This document shows, piece by piece, positions 23,940 to 34,458 of a stretch of 64,000 bases of DNA. A model generated the notes under the pieces. The model did no database searches. It saw only the letters and a program-made list of their open reading frames with translations, and had not been told where the DNA came from. Made by a program: the position numbers and the translations under genes. The stretch comes from Allobosea caraganae (GTDB taxonomy: Bacteria > Pseudomonadota > Alphaproteobacteria > Rhizobiales > Beijerinckiaceae). Each line of letters begins with the position of its first letter. The first letter of the stretch is position 1. Location: positions 1 to 64,000 of the forward strand of contig NZ_QQTO01000028.1 of assembly GCF_003351345.1 (NCBI RefSeq). The letters run 5' to 3'.

Positions 23940-24688
23940 CGCAGGCCCCTCCGCGCCATCAGCACCTTCTCCCAGCGCGCGATCATCATGTTGATGCTGA
24001 TCGAGACCAGCAGGATCAGCAGGATCAGCGGGTACATCGTGGCGTTGTCGAAATTGTTGTAGGCGAAGCTGATCTCGTAGCCCATGCCGCCGCTCGACAT
24101 GATGAACTCGGCGCCGATGATGCCGATCAGCGAATAGGCGACGGCAAGCTTGGCGCCGGTCAGGATATAGGGCGAGGCGCAGGGCAGGGTGACGCGCAAA
24201 GCCGTATCGACCGGGCTCATCTGGTTGATCCTGGCGGTCTTGAGCAGGACGCCCGGCACGCGGTCGAGCCCGTTCAGCGTGTTCACGATCACGGCGACGA
24301 CGCCCAGCATCGCGCCGATGAAGATTTGCGGCGCATCGCCGAGGCCGAGCAGGACGATCAGCATCGGATAGAAGGCGAAGACCGGGATGGCGTAGTAGGT
24401 CGCGAAGAGCGGCTCCAGCGTGTCGCGCACCCGGCGCAGGCGGTGGATGACGATCGCGCTGGTCACGCCGACGACCATGGCGATGATGAAGGCGATGAGC
24501 GCGTTGCCGAGCGTCTTGGCGATGGCCTTGTTCAGCGCGCCGGTCGCAAGCATGGCGAAGAGGTCGGTCAGGATGCGATGCGGCGGCTGCATGGTCAGCT
24601 TGTCGATCACGCCGGCGACGCAGAGCACCTCGAGCAGGATGACCAGGCCGGCCAGGATCACGATGCGCCAGAGGACGGGGCTCTTCAC
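23936..24688 (-). CDS. ABC transporter permease (nitrate/sulfonate/taurine type)
   Basis: A 250-residue permease paired with the one at 23190-23939. Helices include WRIVILAGLVILLEVLCVAG at the N-terminus and YPLILLILLVSISINMM near the C-terminus. The coupling loop reads INQMSPVDTALRVTLPCASP, followed by the family block GAKLAVAYSLIGIIGAEFI. It overlaps the ATPase gene by 4 nt upstream and the second permease by 4 nt downstream, so all four genes form one tightly coupled operon. Confidence 0.92.
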   Translation of the reverse strand: MKSPVLWRIVILAGLVILLEVLCVAGVIDKLTMQPPHRILTDLFAMLATGALNKAIAKTLGNALIAFIIAMVVGVTSAIVIHRLRRVRDTLEPLFATYYAIPVFAFYPMLIVLLGLGDAPQIFIGAMLGVVAVIVNTLNGLDRVPGVLLKTARINQMSPVDTALRVTLPCASPYILTGAKLAVAYSLIGIIGAEFIMSSGGMGYEISFAYNNFDNATMYPLILLILLVSISINMMIARWEKVLMARRGLR

Positions 24689-25521
24689 GTCGCCGCCTCG
24701 ATTTTGCCGATCGCCTTCATCGATTCCTGGCGCAGCGAGCGCCAGAGCCGGGCGGTGATCGCGCCGAACTGCTCCTCCTGGACGATGCGGCTGTCGCGGT
24801 CGCGCGACCAGCCGGTCTCGACGATGTCGATGAGGCGGCCGGGACGCGCGGACATCACGCCGATGCGGTCGGCCAGCATGGCGGCCTCGTCGAGCGCATG
24901 GGTGATCAGGAAGACGGTGGCGCCGGTCTTGCGCCAGAGGTTCAGCACCTCGTCGCCCATCAGCAGGCGGGTCTGCTGGTCGAGCGCGCCGAAGGGCTCG
25001 TCGAGCAGGATCAACCGCGGCTCGGTGACGAGGGTGCGGGCGATGCAGACGCGCTGGCGCATGCCGCCCGAAAGCTGCGCGGGATAGCTGTTGGCGAAGG
25101 GCACGAGCCCCATCATCGCCAGTGCCTTCTCGATACGCCGGGCCTTCTCCCCGGGCGGGAGCTTCATCCGCCTCAGGCCGAAGGCGATGTTGTCGCTCAC
25201 GGTCAGCCAGGGGAAGGAGGCGTCCTCCTGGAAGACGACGCCGACGCCGTCGGGAATGCGGCCCTCGATCGGCTTGCCCTCGAAGGCGACCTCGCCGCTC
25301 GTCGCTGTCGAGAGCCCGGCGATCAACTCCAGCAAGGTCGACTTGCCGCAGCCGGACGGGCCGACCACGGCGAAGAACTCGCCGTGGTGCAGTTCGAGGT
25401 CGATCGGTCCGAGCGCGTGGACGGCGTCAGCCGGCTTTCCCGGCGGGCTGAACACCTTGTCGACTTTGCGCAGGGATACTTGATTGCTCAGCAAGGTTTG
25501 CGCTGTCTGGGTCACGTTCAC
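24685..25521 (-). CDS. ABC transporter ATP-binding protein (SsuB/TauB type)
   Basis: A 278-residue ATPase. Walker A is GPSGCGKST, the Q-loop lies in GVVFQEDASFPW, the signature is LSGGMRQRV, Walker B is LILLDEPFGALD and the switch His lies in LITHALDEA. The start is GTG at 25521, overlapping the binding-protein stop as GTGA. It energises import by the two downstream permeases. The family resemblance is to nitrate/sulfonate/thiamine-precursor importers. Confidence 0.93.
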   Translation of the reverse strand: MNVTQTAQTLLSNQVSLRKVDKVFSPPGKPADAVHALGPIDLELHHGEFFAVVGPSGCGKSTLLELIAGLSTATSGEVAFEGKPIEGRIPDGVGVVFQEDASFPWLTVSDNIAFGLRRMKLPPGEKARRIEKALAMMGLVPFANSYPAQLSGGMRQRVCIARTLVTEPRLILLDEPFGALDQQTRLLMGDEVLNLWRKTGATVFLITHALDEAAMLADRIGVMSARPGRLIDIVETGWSRDRDSRIVQEEQFGAITARLWRSLRQESMKAIGKIEAAT

Positions 25522-26513
25522 TTCAGCGCCTTCAGGTCGTCTGGCAGGTAGCGGGTGTCGATCATCTTCGAGAGGTCGACATCGCCCGTGATGGCGCCGA
25601 CCATCTTCTGCACGTCGACGGCCTTCTGGAGCCCGCCCATGTGGATCTGGCCGGCGCCCCAGTACTCGATGCCGTCGGTCTTGCTGCCGATCAGGTTCTT
25701 GACCGCGGCGCGGGCGATTTCGGGCTCGATGCTGTAGACCTTGGCGATGATGTCGCCGGATTCATCCGGGTTGGAGGCCATGAAGGCGACGGCCTTGCGG
25801 CGGGCGCGCAGCACGGCCTTGATGAACTCGTCCTTGCCGGCGGCACCGGCGCCTGCCGCGACGCCGAGCACGTTGGCGATGGGCGGCAGCATCTCCGAGG
25901 CCTTGGCGATGGCGCGGTACTTGTCCTTGTACTTCGACCAGAGCGGCTCGGGGATCGGGGTGATGTCGACCAGGCCGATATCGAGCGCCGCGACGCCCTC
26001 GCCGAAGCCGCCAGTCTTGACCAGCTCGACATCCTCGGTCTTGAGCCCGCCGGATTGCAGCACCAGCGTCGCCAGGGCCTGGCTGGTCGAGCGCGGGTTG
26101 GTGTAGCCGAACTTCTTGCCCTTCAGGTCCTTGACCGACTTGATCGGCGAATCCGGCTTCACCGCCCAGACGAACTCGGCGACGGTCGAGACCGTGTCGG
26201 CGATGATCTTGATGTCGGCGCCCTGCTGGACGGCGGCGATCACGGCGTTCGGATTGACCTCGGCATAGGGTGCGTTGCCGGCGAGCATGTTGCGCAGCGT
26301 CGTGCCGCCGCCGGCCGAGGTCAGGATGCCGGTGACGTTGGCGCCCTCCGCCTTGAAGAAGCCCTTCTCGAGGGCGATCGCGTAGGGCATGCCGTTGGCG
26401 GAGACGCCGTAATTGCTGACGACGATCTCCTCGGCTTTGGCGGGGCCGGCGAGCGCGAGGCCGAGCGCGGCGAGGCCGATGAGCGATTTCATGCGGTTCA
26501 GCGTGGCTGTCAT
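25518..26513 (-). CDS. ABC transporter substrate-binding protein (NMT1/SsuA-like)
   Basis: A 331-residue periplasmic binding protein. The signal peptide ends at about residue 27 (ALAGPAKA-EE). The NMT1/SsuA fold is seen in VVSNYGVSANGMPYAIALEK, GKKFGYTNPRSTSQALA and the IAKVYSIEPEIARAAV segment. The pattern 'S..G.GTTLRNMLAG' near residue 70 is typical of sulfonate/nitrate/aromatic-acid binders. ATG 26513 has GGGAGGAGACG before it. It is the first gene of the operon; the 220 bp upstream to leuD hold no gene. The ligand is unknown. Confidence 0.9.
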   Translation of the reverse strand: MTATLNRMKSLIGLAALGLALAGPAKAEEIVVSNYGVSANGMPYAIALEKGFFKAEGANVTGILTSAGGGTTLRNMLAGNAPYAEVNPNAVIAAVQQGADIKIIADTVSTVAEFVWAVKPDSPIKSVKDLKGKKFGYTNPRSTSQALATLVLQSGGLKTEDVELVKTGGFGEGVAALDIGLVDITPIPEPLWSKYKDKYRAIAKASEMLPPIANVLGVAAGAGAAGKDEFIKAVLRARRKAVAFMASNPDESGDIIAKVYSIEPEIARAAVKNLIGSKTDGIEYWGAGQIHMGGLQKAVDVQKMVGAITGDVDLSKMIDTRYLPDDLKALK

Positions 26514-26733
26514 TGTCTTCGTCTCCTCCCAGGGTCCGCTCTTTTCGCGGATCATCTTCGTTCTCGTCCGCCGGTCGGCGGCCGTCTTCGCCATCAAGCC
26601 GGGCGCTGCGCCGTCCCGATCGCGCGCCAGCGCGCGAGATCGACAGCCTGATCCAATGTAGCGCGAACCGCCGAGCCGTTCTGCATGGGTATAAGGGTCT
26701 TGCGCGCGAAGACGCCGCGGATGCGCTTGCGGG

Positions 26734-27371
26734 TCATGGGCTTTGCGTCCGCTGCAGCGTTGCGGGAAAGAGCCAGTCGCTCTCGGCCTTCGCGGCGGCG
26801 TAGTGGGCCTCGATCGCAGGCTGGTGTTGCAGGGTCATGGCGATCTCGTCATCGCCGCGCATCAACGCCTGGGCGCGGGAGGCGGGGATGCGGAAGGGGT
26901 GCAGCTCGCCGCCGGGGGTGATCACGCTCGCGCTCGGCAGGTCGATGCGGAACTCGGCACTGCCCTCATGCGCCTCGGCGGCGGCCTTCAACGCTTGATA
27001 GGTCGCGGGCTCGATCAGCCCGGCGACCAGCCCATTCCTGAAGGCGTTCTCGTAGAAGATGTCGGCGAAGCTCGGCGCCAGCACGCAGCCGATGCCGAAT
27101 TGCACCAAGGCCCAGACGGCGGCCTCGCGCGAGCTGCCGCAGCCGAAATTCTCGTCGGCAAGCAGGATCTTCGCCTCGCGGAAGGGCGGGCGGTTCAGCA
27201 CGAAATCCGGCTTCTCGTTGCCCTGCTCGTCGTAGCGCTGGCCGCCGAACAGGCCCTTGCCCATGTCGGCCGTCGCGGTGCGCAGCCAGACCGAGGGGAT
27301 GATCGCATCGGTGTTGACGTTGGCGATGGGCATCACCGCCATGACGCCTGCGATATCGCGAACCGGCTTCG

Positions 27372-27375
<4 letters not shown>
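26734..27375 (-). CDS. leuD: 3-isopropylmalate dehydratase-type small subunit (LeuD)
   Basis: A 213-residue swivelling-domain subunit of the aconitase superfamily. Characteristic blocks are NVNTDAIIP, DENFGCGSSREAAVWAL and the FADIFYENAFRNGL segment. Its ATG overlaps the leuC stop by 4 nt. LeuCD converts 2-isopropylmalate to 3-isopropylmalate. In this setting, away from other leu genes and with a LysR regulator beside it, it could instead be a paralogue acting on another hydroxy diacid such as a methylmalate/citraconate. Length and motifs are normal for LeuD. Confidence 0.9.
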
Positions 27376-28787
<1,412 letters not shown>

Positions 28788-28950
28788 GGCGAGGCCGCAG
28801 GGCAAAAAAGCACTGTGATGAGGCGCGCAGACGAGCGTCCGCGGTCCACGGCAGCCGTGGCATGACTTTTCCTCCCGATCAGGCGCTTTGGCGCGCCTTC
28901 TGTTCTTTTGAGCTCATGCCGCAACGCACAATGACGATATGCATTTGCGC

Positions 28951-28978
28951 CCTGATTTTGAGTTAGCCTAATCTCAGG
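28951..28978. promoter_or_regulatory. Imperfect dyad between leuC and the LysR gene
   Basis: CCTGA (28951-28955) and TCAGG (28974-28978) flank a central TTAGCCTAA (28963-28971), which is itself palindromic. The 28-bp block lies 56 bp upstream of the LysR ATG in a divergent promoter region, the usual position of a LysR autoregulatory site. A second small repeat, GTGCC/GGCAC, lies at 28984-28998. Assignment is inference. Confidence 0.4.
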
Positions 28979-29033
28979 CAAGGGTGCCGCAAAGGCACAA
29001 TTTACGCAGCCATACCTCAGGAAAACTCAGAGC

Positions 29034-29957
29034 ATGTCGCGCCGCCTTCCACCTTTGAACGCGCTCAGGGCTTTTGAGGCCACCGCCCGCAATGGCAGCC
29101 TGACGCGCGCCGCGCAGGAGCTCTCGGTGACGCAGGGCGCGGTCAGCCGGCATGTCACGCAACTCGAAAGCTGGCTCGGGGTGCGCTTGTGCTTGCGCCT
29201 GCGCCGCGGCATCGAGACGACGCCGCAAGGGGCGGCCTATGCGGCGACGCTGCGCTCGGCCTTCGACCAGATCGAGGCGCAGACGCAGCGGCTGCGCGCC
29301 CGTTCGATCGACAACACCTTGCGGATCAAGCTGCCGCCGACCTTCGCGATCCGCTGGTTCGTGCCGCGGCTGGCGCGGTTCCATGCGCTCAACCGGCATA
29401 TCGACGTGCAGATCACCACCTCGCACCAGCAGGTCGAGTTCGACCGCGACGATGTCGACCTTTGCATCCATTCCGGCGCGGCGCCGATCCCGGGCGCGCT
29501 CTGCCGCAAGCTGTTCGGCGAGATCCTGATGCCGGTGTGCAGCCCCGGCCTGTTCAAATCGGCGCCGCCGCCGCAGGAGCCGGCCGACCTCGCCCGCTTC
29601 GTGCTGCTCTGCTCGATGCATCGCGGCGAGGACTGGCCTGATTGGCTCGGCACGGCGCAGGTCAAGACGATCGACGGCAATAGCGGGCTGAAATTCGAGA
29701 ACTCGGCGCTGGCCTATCAGGCCGCGATCGACGAGCTCGGCATCGTCATGGCGCAGCGCGCCTTCGTCGAGGACGACCTGCGCACCGGCCGGCTGGTGGC
29801 GCCGCTTCCGCTCAGGGTGCAGACGAAGAACGCCTACTACCTCGCCTATCCGCGCTCGCGGCAGGATTCGCCGCTGATCAAGGCCTTCGAGCAGTGGATC
29901 GTGCAGGAGACCGCGCAAATGGAAGAGACCGCGCAGATGGAAGAGGTTGCGCCCTGA
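29034..29957 (+). CDS. LysR family transcriptional regulator (GcvA-like)
   Basis: A 307-residue LysR regulator. The N-terminal helix-turn-helix begins RRLPPLNALRAFEATARNGS and continues LTRAAQELSVTQGAVSRHV. The effector domain starts near residue 95, and the GcvA-type PPTFAIRWFVPRL block is clear. It is divergent from leuC. The C-terminus carries a duplicated hexapeptide, ETAQME twice, encoded by an 18-nt tandem repeat. It probably controls the leuCD genes; the effector is unknown. Confidence 0.9.
   Translation: MSRRLPPLNALRAFEATARNGSLTRAAQELSVTQGAVSRHVTQLESWLGVRLCLRLRRGIETTPQGAAYAATLRSAFDQIEAQTQRLRARSIDNTLRIKLPPTFAIRWFVPRLARFHALNRHIDVQITTSHQQVEFDRDDVDLCIHSGAAPIPGALCRKLFGEILMPVCSPGLFKSAPPPQEPADLARFVLLCSMHRGEDWPDWLGTAQVKTIDGNSGLKFENSALAYQAAIDELGIVMAQRAFVEDDLRTGRLVAPLPLRVQTKNAYYLAYPRSRQDSPLIKAFEQWIVQETAQMEETAQMEEVAP
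29907..29942 (+). repeat. 18-nt tandem duplication inside the LysR 3' end
   Basis: GAGACCGCGCAAATGGAA is followed directly by the same 18 nt with one change (A to G). In frame it adds one extra E-T-A-Q-M-E unit just before the stop codon, lengthening the tail without a frameshift. A recent slippage event is the simplest explanation. Confidence 0.85.
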
Positions 29958-29960
29958 GGC

Positions 29961-31172
29961 TCAGATCCGCTCGACGACGTCCTGCTTGAACAGCAGCGAC
30001 AGCTCGGGCGACATGCCGTCGAAGACCGGCAGGGTCGCGGCGCCGAGCGCCGGCGTGTCCGGGCCCATTTCGGCGGCGATGATGCGCGGCGTATCCTCGT
30101 TGTTTGAGCTGACGCTGCGCGGCAGCGGCAGGATGCGCGCGATCAGCGCCGTGAGCACGGGCTGGGGCAGCACGCCGCCAAGCACGACCGCCTGCGGGTC
30201 GAGCATGTTCTCGATCATGACGATGGCCTGGCGCAGGCTCGCAGCCGCTTCGTCGAGCCAAGTCAGGAGGCGCGGGTCGGCGCTCGCGAGGGCGGCGGCG
30301 ATGCGGTCGAGATCGTCATGGCGGATGACGTCCTCATGGCTCTCGTCGAGCGCCTTCAGGGCCAGCGAGACCGAGGCATAGCGCTCGAGGCAGCCGCGAT
30401 TGCCGCAGGTGCAGGGCCGGCCGCCGGTATCGGTGACGAGATGGCCGATCTCGCCCGACTTGCCGTAGCCGCCGCGATAGGGCTGGCCGCGCAGGAAGAG
30501 GCCGCCGCCGATGCCGGCGCCGACATAGATATAGGCGAAGTCGGTCAGCGACTTGCCGGCGCCGTAGAGCCGCTCGCCGATCGCCGCGGCGGTGGCGTCG
30601 TTCTCGATCAGGACCGGCAGTTCCAGCTTGTTCTGCAGCGACTGGCGCAGGGGCAGGTCCTTCCAGCCGGGCAGCGCGGTCTCGCCGAGCGCAACGAGAT
30701 GGTCGTCCTGGAAGATGGCGGGGATGACGAGGCCGACGCCCCAGACGCGGCTGCGCGCCACGTTCTGGCGGGTCAGCATCTCCGCGACGGTGCGGGCGAT
30801 CCGGTCGAGCACGGCGTCCGGCGCGAGCGACGGCAGGTCGATCTCGACGCGGTCGCGCACGCCGCCCGCGACGTCGGTCAGGATGACCAGCAGCACGCCA
30901 TGGCTGAAGGAGACGCCGAAGGTGAAGCCGCCATCGGGGTTGATGTCGAGCTCGACGGCCGGCTGGCCGCGCGCGCCGCTGCGGCGGTTGACGCTGCGCA
31001 CCAGCCCGGCCTCGCTCAGCTCGGCGATGATGTTGGAGATGGTCTGCGGGGCCAGGCCGGTGGCGCGGGTGATCTCGGCGCGGGAGAGCGGCGCCTGCAG
31101 GCGAATCGTCTCCAGCACGACCCGCCGGTTGAACCGCTTCGCGTGGTCCATGTTGGCGCCGAGCAGCTTCAT
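29961..31172 (-). CDS. ROK family transcriptional regulator (NagC/XylR type)
   Basis: A 403-residue regulator. The N-terminal winged helix-turn-helix is LSRAEITRATGLAPQTISNI (about 29-48), followed by a ROK sugar-binding fold. Sugar-binding and zinc motifs are intact: GEIGH and CTCGNRGCLERY, the CxCGxxGCxE zinc signature. It is divergent from the sugar ABC/SIS/ROK-kinase operon and should respond to a sugar or amino-sugar, probably as a repressor. It converges with the LysR gene with 3 nt between stops. Confidence 0.93.
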   Translation of the reverse strand: MKLLGANMDHAKRFNRRVVLETIRLQAPLSRAEITRATGLAPQTISNIIAELSEAGLVRSVNRRSGARGQPAVELDINPDGGFTFGVSFSHGVLLVILTDVAGGVRDRVEIDLPSLAPDAVLDRIARTVAEMLTRQNVARSRVWGVGLVIPAIFQDDHLVALGETALPGWKDLPLRQSLQNKLELPVLIENDATAAAIGERLYGAGKSLTDFAYIYVGAGIGGGLFLRGQPYRGGYGKSGEIGHLVTDTGGRPCTCGNRGCLERYASVSLALKALDESHEDVIRHDDLDRIAAALASADPRLLTWLDEAAASLRQAIVMIENMLDPQAVVLGGVLPQPVLTALIARILPLPRSVSSNNEDTPRIIAAEMGPDTPALGAATLPVFDGMSPELSLLFKQDVVERI

Positions 31173-31236
31173 CTCGCCCTTCTCCTAGCCTTCGCCTCTA
31201 GCCCGCTTTTGCCCTGCCGAAATCATACGAACGAAG

Positions 31237-31346
31237 GAATTCACACCAATTCAAAGCCTTAAGCATGGGCTCGCGGCAAAATCAGGTCCGGTTTTTCCCT
31301 AACGGAACTTGCCAAGCGCGAATCCATCCGATTAAATCACTTTAAT
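31237..31346. promoter_or_regulatory. Two candidate ROK-regulator operators in the divergent promoter region
   Basis: GAATT-cacacc-AATTC lies at 31237-31252 and ATTAAA-tcac-TTTAAT at 31331-31346, one near each of the divergent genes. Both are AT-rich dyads, like the known NagC/Mlc-type sites in general character. Their centres are 94 bp apart. The remaining gap (31173-31399) holds promoter-like AT-rich sequence and no gene. Confidence 0.45.
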
Positions 31347-31399
31347 GGAATAATTCGGGAAGGCAAAATTCAACCGGTATCTCAGGAGGGGATGAGATC

Positions 31400-32662
31400 A
31401 TGGCGCAGCATCTGGAAGCGAAGACGGGCCCGTCGCGGCGGGCGATTCTGGCGGCAGGCGGAGCCGCCGCGGTTACGAGTTATGGCTTTGGCGCGCGGGC
31501 GCAGGAGGTGAATGTCCGCTTCGTCGGCGAGCGCTATCCGGCGCTGGAGTTCTACGTGAAGAAGCTGCAGGCGGCGCTGCCCAACGTGAAGGTCACGGCC
31601 GACCTGATGCCGAACGCGCCGCTCAAGGAGCTGCAGACGATCACGCTGTCATCGGGCGCCGACTCGATCGACATCATGCTCGGCAACGACCTGACCATCG
31701 CCAACTTCGCGCAGAACGGCTGGCTCGAGCCGCTCGACGAGTACATCGCCAAGTACCGGGACGAGTACAAGCTCGACGACTTCGCGAAGACGGCGATGAG
31801 CTCGGCCTCGTTCGGCGGCAAGGTCTATGGCCTGCCGGTGCTGACCAACACGCAGCTCTTCGCCTACCGGCAGGACCTGCTCGAGGGCAAGGGGCTGAAG
31901 CCGCCGACCTCGTTCGAGGAGTACATCGCCGCGGCCGGCGCGCTGAACTCGCCCTCCGTCGCCGGCACGGTGATGACGCTGAAGGGCGACGGCGTGCTCA
32001 ACGAGGGGCATTGGTACCTCAATGCGCTCGGCGACGGCTGGTTCGACGCCAACAAGAAGCCGGTCTTCAACAGCGCCAAGGGCGTGACGGCGATCGAGAC
32101 GATGAAGTCGCTGACGCGCTTCGCGCCGCGCGGCTACACCGCCAACGGCAATGACGAGTCGACCATCCTGTTCCAGCAGGGCGCGGCGGCGATGGGCATG
32201 CAATGGCTCACCCGCACGGCCGCGATGGACCGGCAGGACCAGTCGAAGGTGATCGGCAAGATCAGCTGGGCGCCGCCGCCGCGTGGCGGGCAGGTCGTCG
32301 TGGCCGACAGCTTCGCCATCTCCAAGTTCTCGTCGCGCAACAAGGACACGCTCTTCCGCCTGCTCGCCGCGACGCTGTCGCCGGCGAACCAGCGCGAGGG
32401 CGCCAGCCTGGCCTGCCCGACGCGCGTCTCGGTGCTGGAGGATCCGGAGCTGCGCCAGCGCTTCCGCTATTACAGCGTACTGGTGCCGGCGCTGGAGAAG
32501 GGCGCGACCTTCCCGAAATTCGCCGAGTTCAAGGAGGTCAGCGAGACCGTGACCCGGCGCATCCTGCAAGCCGTCACCGGCGAGATGCCGGTCAAGGAGG
32601 CGCTCGACGTCGCGGCGAAGGAGTCGGAGGAGTTCCTGACGCGGCGGGGGGTCTACAAGTAG
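31400..32662 (+). CDS. Sugar ABC transporter substrate-binding protein, Tat-type signal
   Basis: A 420-residue MalE/UgpB-like (family 1) solute-binding protein. The N-terminus has SRRAILAAGGAAAV, a twin-arginine signal, cleaved near ARAQE. Conserved blocks are SGADSIDIMLGNDLTIANFA, KVYGLPVLTNTQLFAYRQDL and FQQGAAAMGMQW. GGAGGGG lies upstream of the ATG. It is the first gene of the operon and is divergent from the ROK regulator. The ligand is likely a sugar or amino-sugar, from the downstream SIS and ROK genes. Confidence 0.9.
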   Translation: MAQHLEAKTGPSRRAILAAGGAAAVTSYGFGARAQEVNVRFVGERYPALEFYVKKLQAALPNVKVTADLMPNAPLKELQTITLSSGADSIDIMLGNDLTIANFAQNGWLEPLDEYIAKYRDEYKLDDFAKTAMSSASFGGKVYGLPVLTNTQLFAYRQDLLEGKGLKPPTSFEEYIAAAGALNSPSVAGTVMTLKGDGVLNEGHWYLNALGDGWFDANKKPVFNSAKGVTAIETMKSLTRFAPRGYTANGNDESTILFQQGAAAMGMQWLTRTAAMDRQDQSKVIGKISWAPPPRGGQVVVADSFAISKFSSRNKDTLFRLLAATLSPANQREGASLACPTRVSVLEDPELRQRFRYYSVLVPALEKGATFPKFAEFKEVSETVTRRILQAVTGEMPVKEALDVAAKESEEFLTRRGVYK

Positions 32663-32737
32663 AGGCCGAGCCTCCAGGCCTCACCCAAGCAAGTCGCTCT
32701 CTGATCATCCTCTTGGAAAGGCCGTCCCGGCAAAGCC

Positions 32738-33637
32738 ATGGCAACGTCGTCGACATCCTCCCGGGCCTATCCACGGGAACGGTCCCTATGGCTGTTCGTG
32801 CTGCCGAGCGCGCTGGTCGTGCTCGGCGTGCAGCTCTACCCGGTCGCCTATGCGGTCTGGCTGAGCTTCTTCGACTACCATGTCGGCCAGCCGCAGGCGC
32901 AGTTCGTCGGACTGGAGAACTATATCGCGCTGCTCGGCCAGGGCCGCGTCTGGGCGTCCCTGCGCACCACGGTGATCCTCGTCGCCTGCTCGCTCGCGAT
33001 CGAGTTCGTCCTGGGACTTTTGCTGGCGCTCGGGCTCTACAAGCTGACGCGCGGGGCGCGGATCTTCTCGACGCTGATCTTCGTGCCCTACCTGATCACG
33101 CCGGTGGTCGCGGCGCTGTTCCTGCGCTGGATCTTCGCGGCGCGCTGGGGGCTGGCCGATGCCGTCATCGCCTCCTTCGACGTCTTCCCGCCGGACTGGC
33201 TGGGCTCGCCGATCTGGGCCTTCGTCACGATCATCACCGCCGATGTCTGGCAGTTCACGCCCTTCGTCATGCTGATCCTCTATGCCGGCCTGCAGGGCAT
33301 CGACGAGTCGCTGCTGGAGGCCGGGCGGATCGACGGCGCCTCGGGCGCCCGGCTGGTCTGGCACATCATCCTGCCGGCGCTCAGGCCGCAGATCCTGTTC
33401 GTGCTGGCGATCCGGCTGATGGATTCCTTCCGCACCTTCGACAGCATCTACGTGCTCACCGGCGGCGGCCCGGGCACCGCCACGGAGACGCTGACCATGT
33501 ACACCTACGCCATGGCCTTCAAGCAGCTCGACCTCGGCCGGGCCTCGACGCTCGGCGTGCTGACCATGCTGATCGTCACCGGGCTGACGCTGATGATCAT
33601 CTCGCTGATGTACCGGCGCGAGAAGGGGGCGTTCTGA
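32738..33637 (+). CDS. Sugar ABC transporter permease (MalF/UgpA-like)
   Basis: A 299-residue inner-membrane permease with six membrane helices. The coupling EAA loop is EAGRIDGASGARLVWHIILP. The FVPYLITPVVAALFLRWIF and FDSIYVLTGGGPG blocks are family hallmarks. Its stop overlaps the next permease ATG as TGATG, giving obligate coupling of the heterodimer subunits. Confidence 0.93.
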   Translation: MATSSTSSRAYPRERSLWLFVLPSALVVLGVQLYPVAYAVWLSFFDYHVGQPQAQFVGLENYIALLGQGRVWASLRTTVILVACSLAIEFVLGLLLALGLYKLTRGARIFSTLIFVPYLITPVVAALFLRWIFAARWGLADAVIASFDVFPPDWLGSPIWAFVTIITADVWQFTPFVMLILYAGLQGIDESLLEAGRIDGASGARLVWHIILPALRPQILFVLAIRLMDSFRTFDSIYVLTGGGPGTATETLTMYTYAMAFKQLDLGRASTLGVLTMLIVTGLTLMIISLMYRREKGAF

Positions 33638-34455
33638 TGGCGCGCCTGTCGCAGCCGCTCACCGTCTTCCTGCTGTCGCTGTTTGCGCTGTTCAGCCTGA
33701 CGCCGATCATCTGGGCGGTGATGATCTCGCTGAAGCAGCCGGCCGACGCCTTCTCGATCCCGCCGCAACTGCTGTTCGAGCCGACCTTCCGCTTCCACCG
33801 CGAGATCTGGGCCGAGCGCCGCTTCACCGAGTTCTTCCTCAACAGCGCCATCATCGCGCTCGGCACGGTGTTCATCTCGGTGCCGATCGGCACGCTAGCC
33901 GGCTACGCGCTGTCGCGGCTGGAGAGCCGGGCGAGCCGATCCTTCCTGATGGGGCTGCTGATCATAAGGATGTTCCCGCACATCCTGCTGCTGATCCCGT
34001 TCTTCATCGTCGCGCGCTCGCTGGCGTTGATCGACACCTACCCGGCGATGATCGCGGCGATGGTCGCGATCAACCAGCCCTTCACGGTCTGGCTGATGCG
34101 CAGCTTCTTCCTCGAAATCCCGCGCGAGCTCGACGAGGCCGCGACGATCGACGGCTGCAACGCCTGGACGACCTTCACCATGGTCATCCTGCCGCTGGCC
34201 AAGCCCGGCATCGTCGTGACTTCGCTGTTCAGCCTGCTGCTCGCCTATAACGAGTTCCTGTTCGCGCTGATCCTGACCGGCAGCAGCACCAAGACCTTGC
34301 CGGTGGCAATCGCCGAATATGGCGGCGAGGACCTGAACTACTGGTCGCTCTCGGCCGCCGGCGCCATCGGCATCATGTTGCCGATCCTGCTCTTCATGCT
34401 GTTCTTCCAGCGCCATCTCGTCCGCGGCCTGACCGTCGGCGCAGTGAAGGGGTGA
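33637..34455 (+). CDS. Sugar ABC transporter permease (MalG/UgpE-like)
   Basis: A 272-residue partner permease. It has six helices, the coupling loop EAATIDGCNAWTTFTMVILP and the typical NSAIIALGTVFISVPIGTLAGY entry block. ATG 33637 overlaps the preceding stop. No ATP-binding gene follows; the next gene is the SIS protein, 3 nt after this stop. The transporter must therefore borrow an ATPase (MsmK/UgpC type) encoded elsewhere. Confidence 0.93.
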   Translation: MARLSQPLTVFLLSLFALFSLTPIIWAVMISLKQPADAFSIPPQLLFEPTFRFHREIWAERRFTEFFLNSAIIALGTVFISVPIGTLAGYALSRLESRASRSFLMGLLIIRMFPHILLLIPFFIVARSLALIDTYPAMIAAMVAINQPFTVWLMRSFFLEIPRELDEAATIDGCNAWTTFTMVILPLAKPGIVVTSLFSLLLAYNEFLFALILTGSSTKTLPVAIAEYGGEDLNYWSLSAAGAIGIMLPILLFMLFFQRHLVRGLTVGAVKG

Positions 34456-34458
34456 GCG

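Noticed and set aside
22992..24062. 356-codon plus-strand frame opposite the ABC permease and in the gap before it
   Set aside because: The translation is a run of Asp, Arg, Glu and His with no pattern, while the minus strand shows a complete ABC permease.
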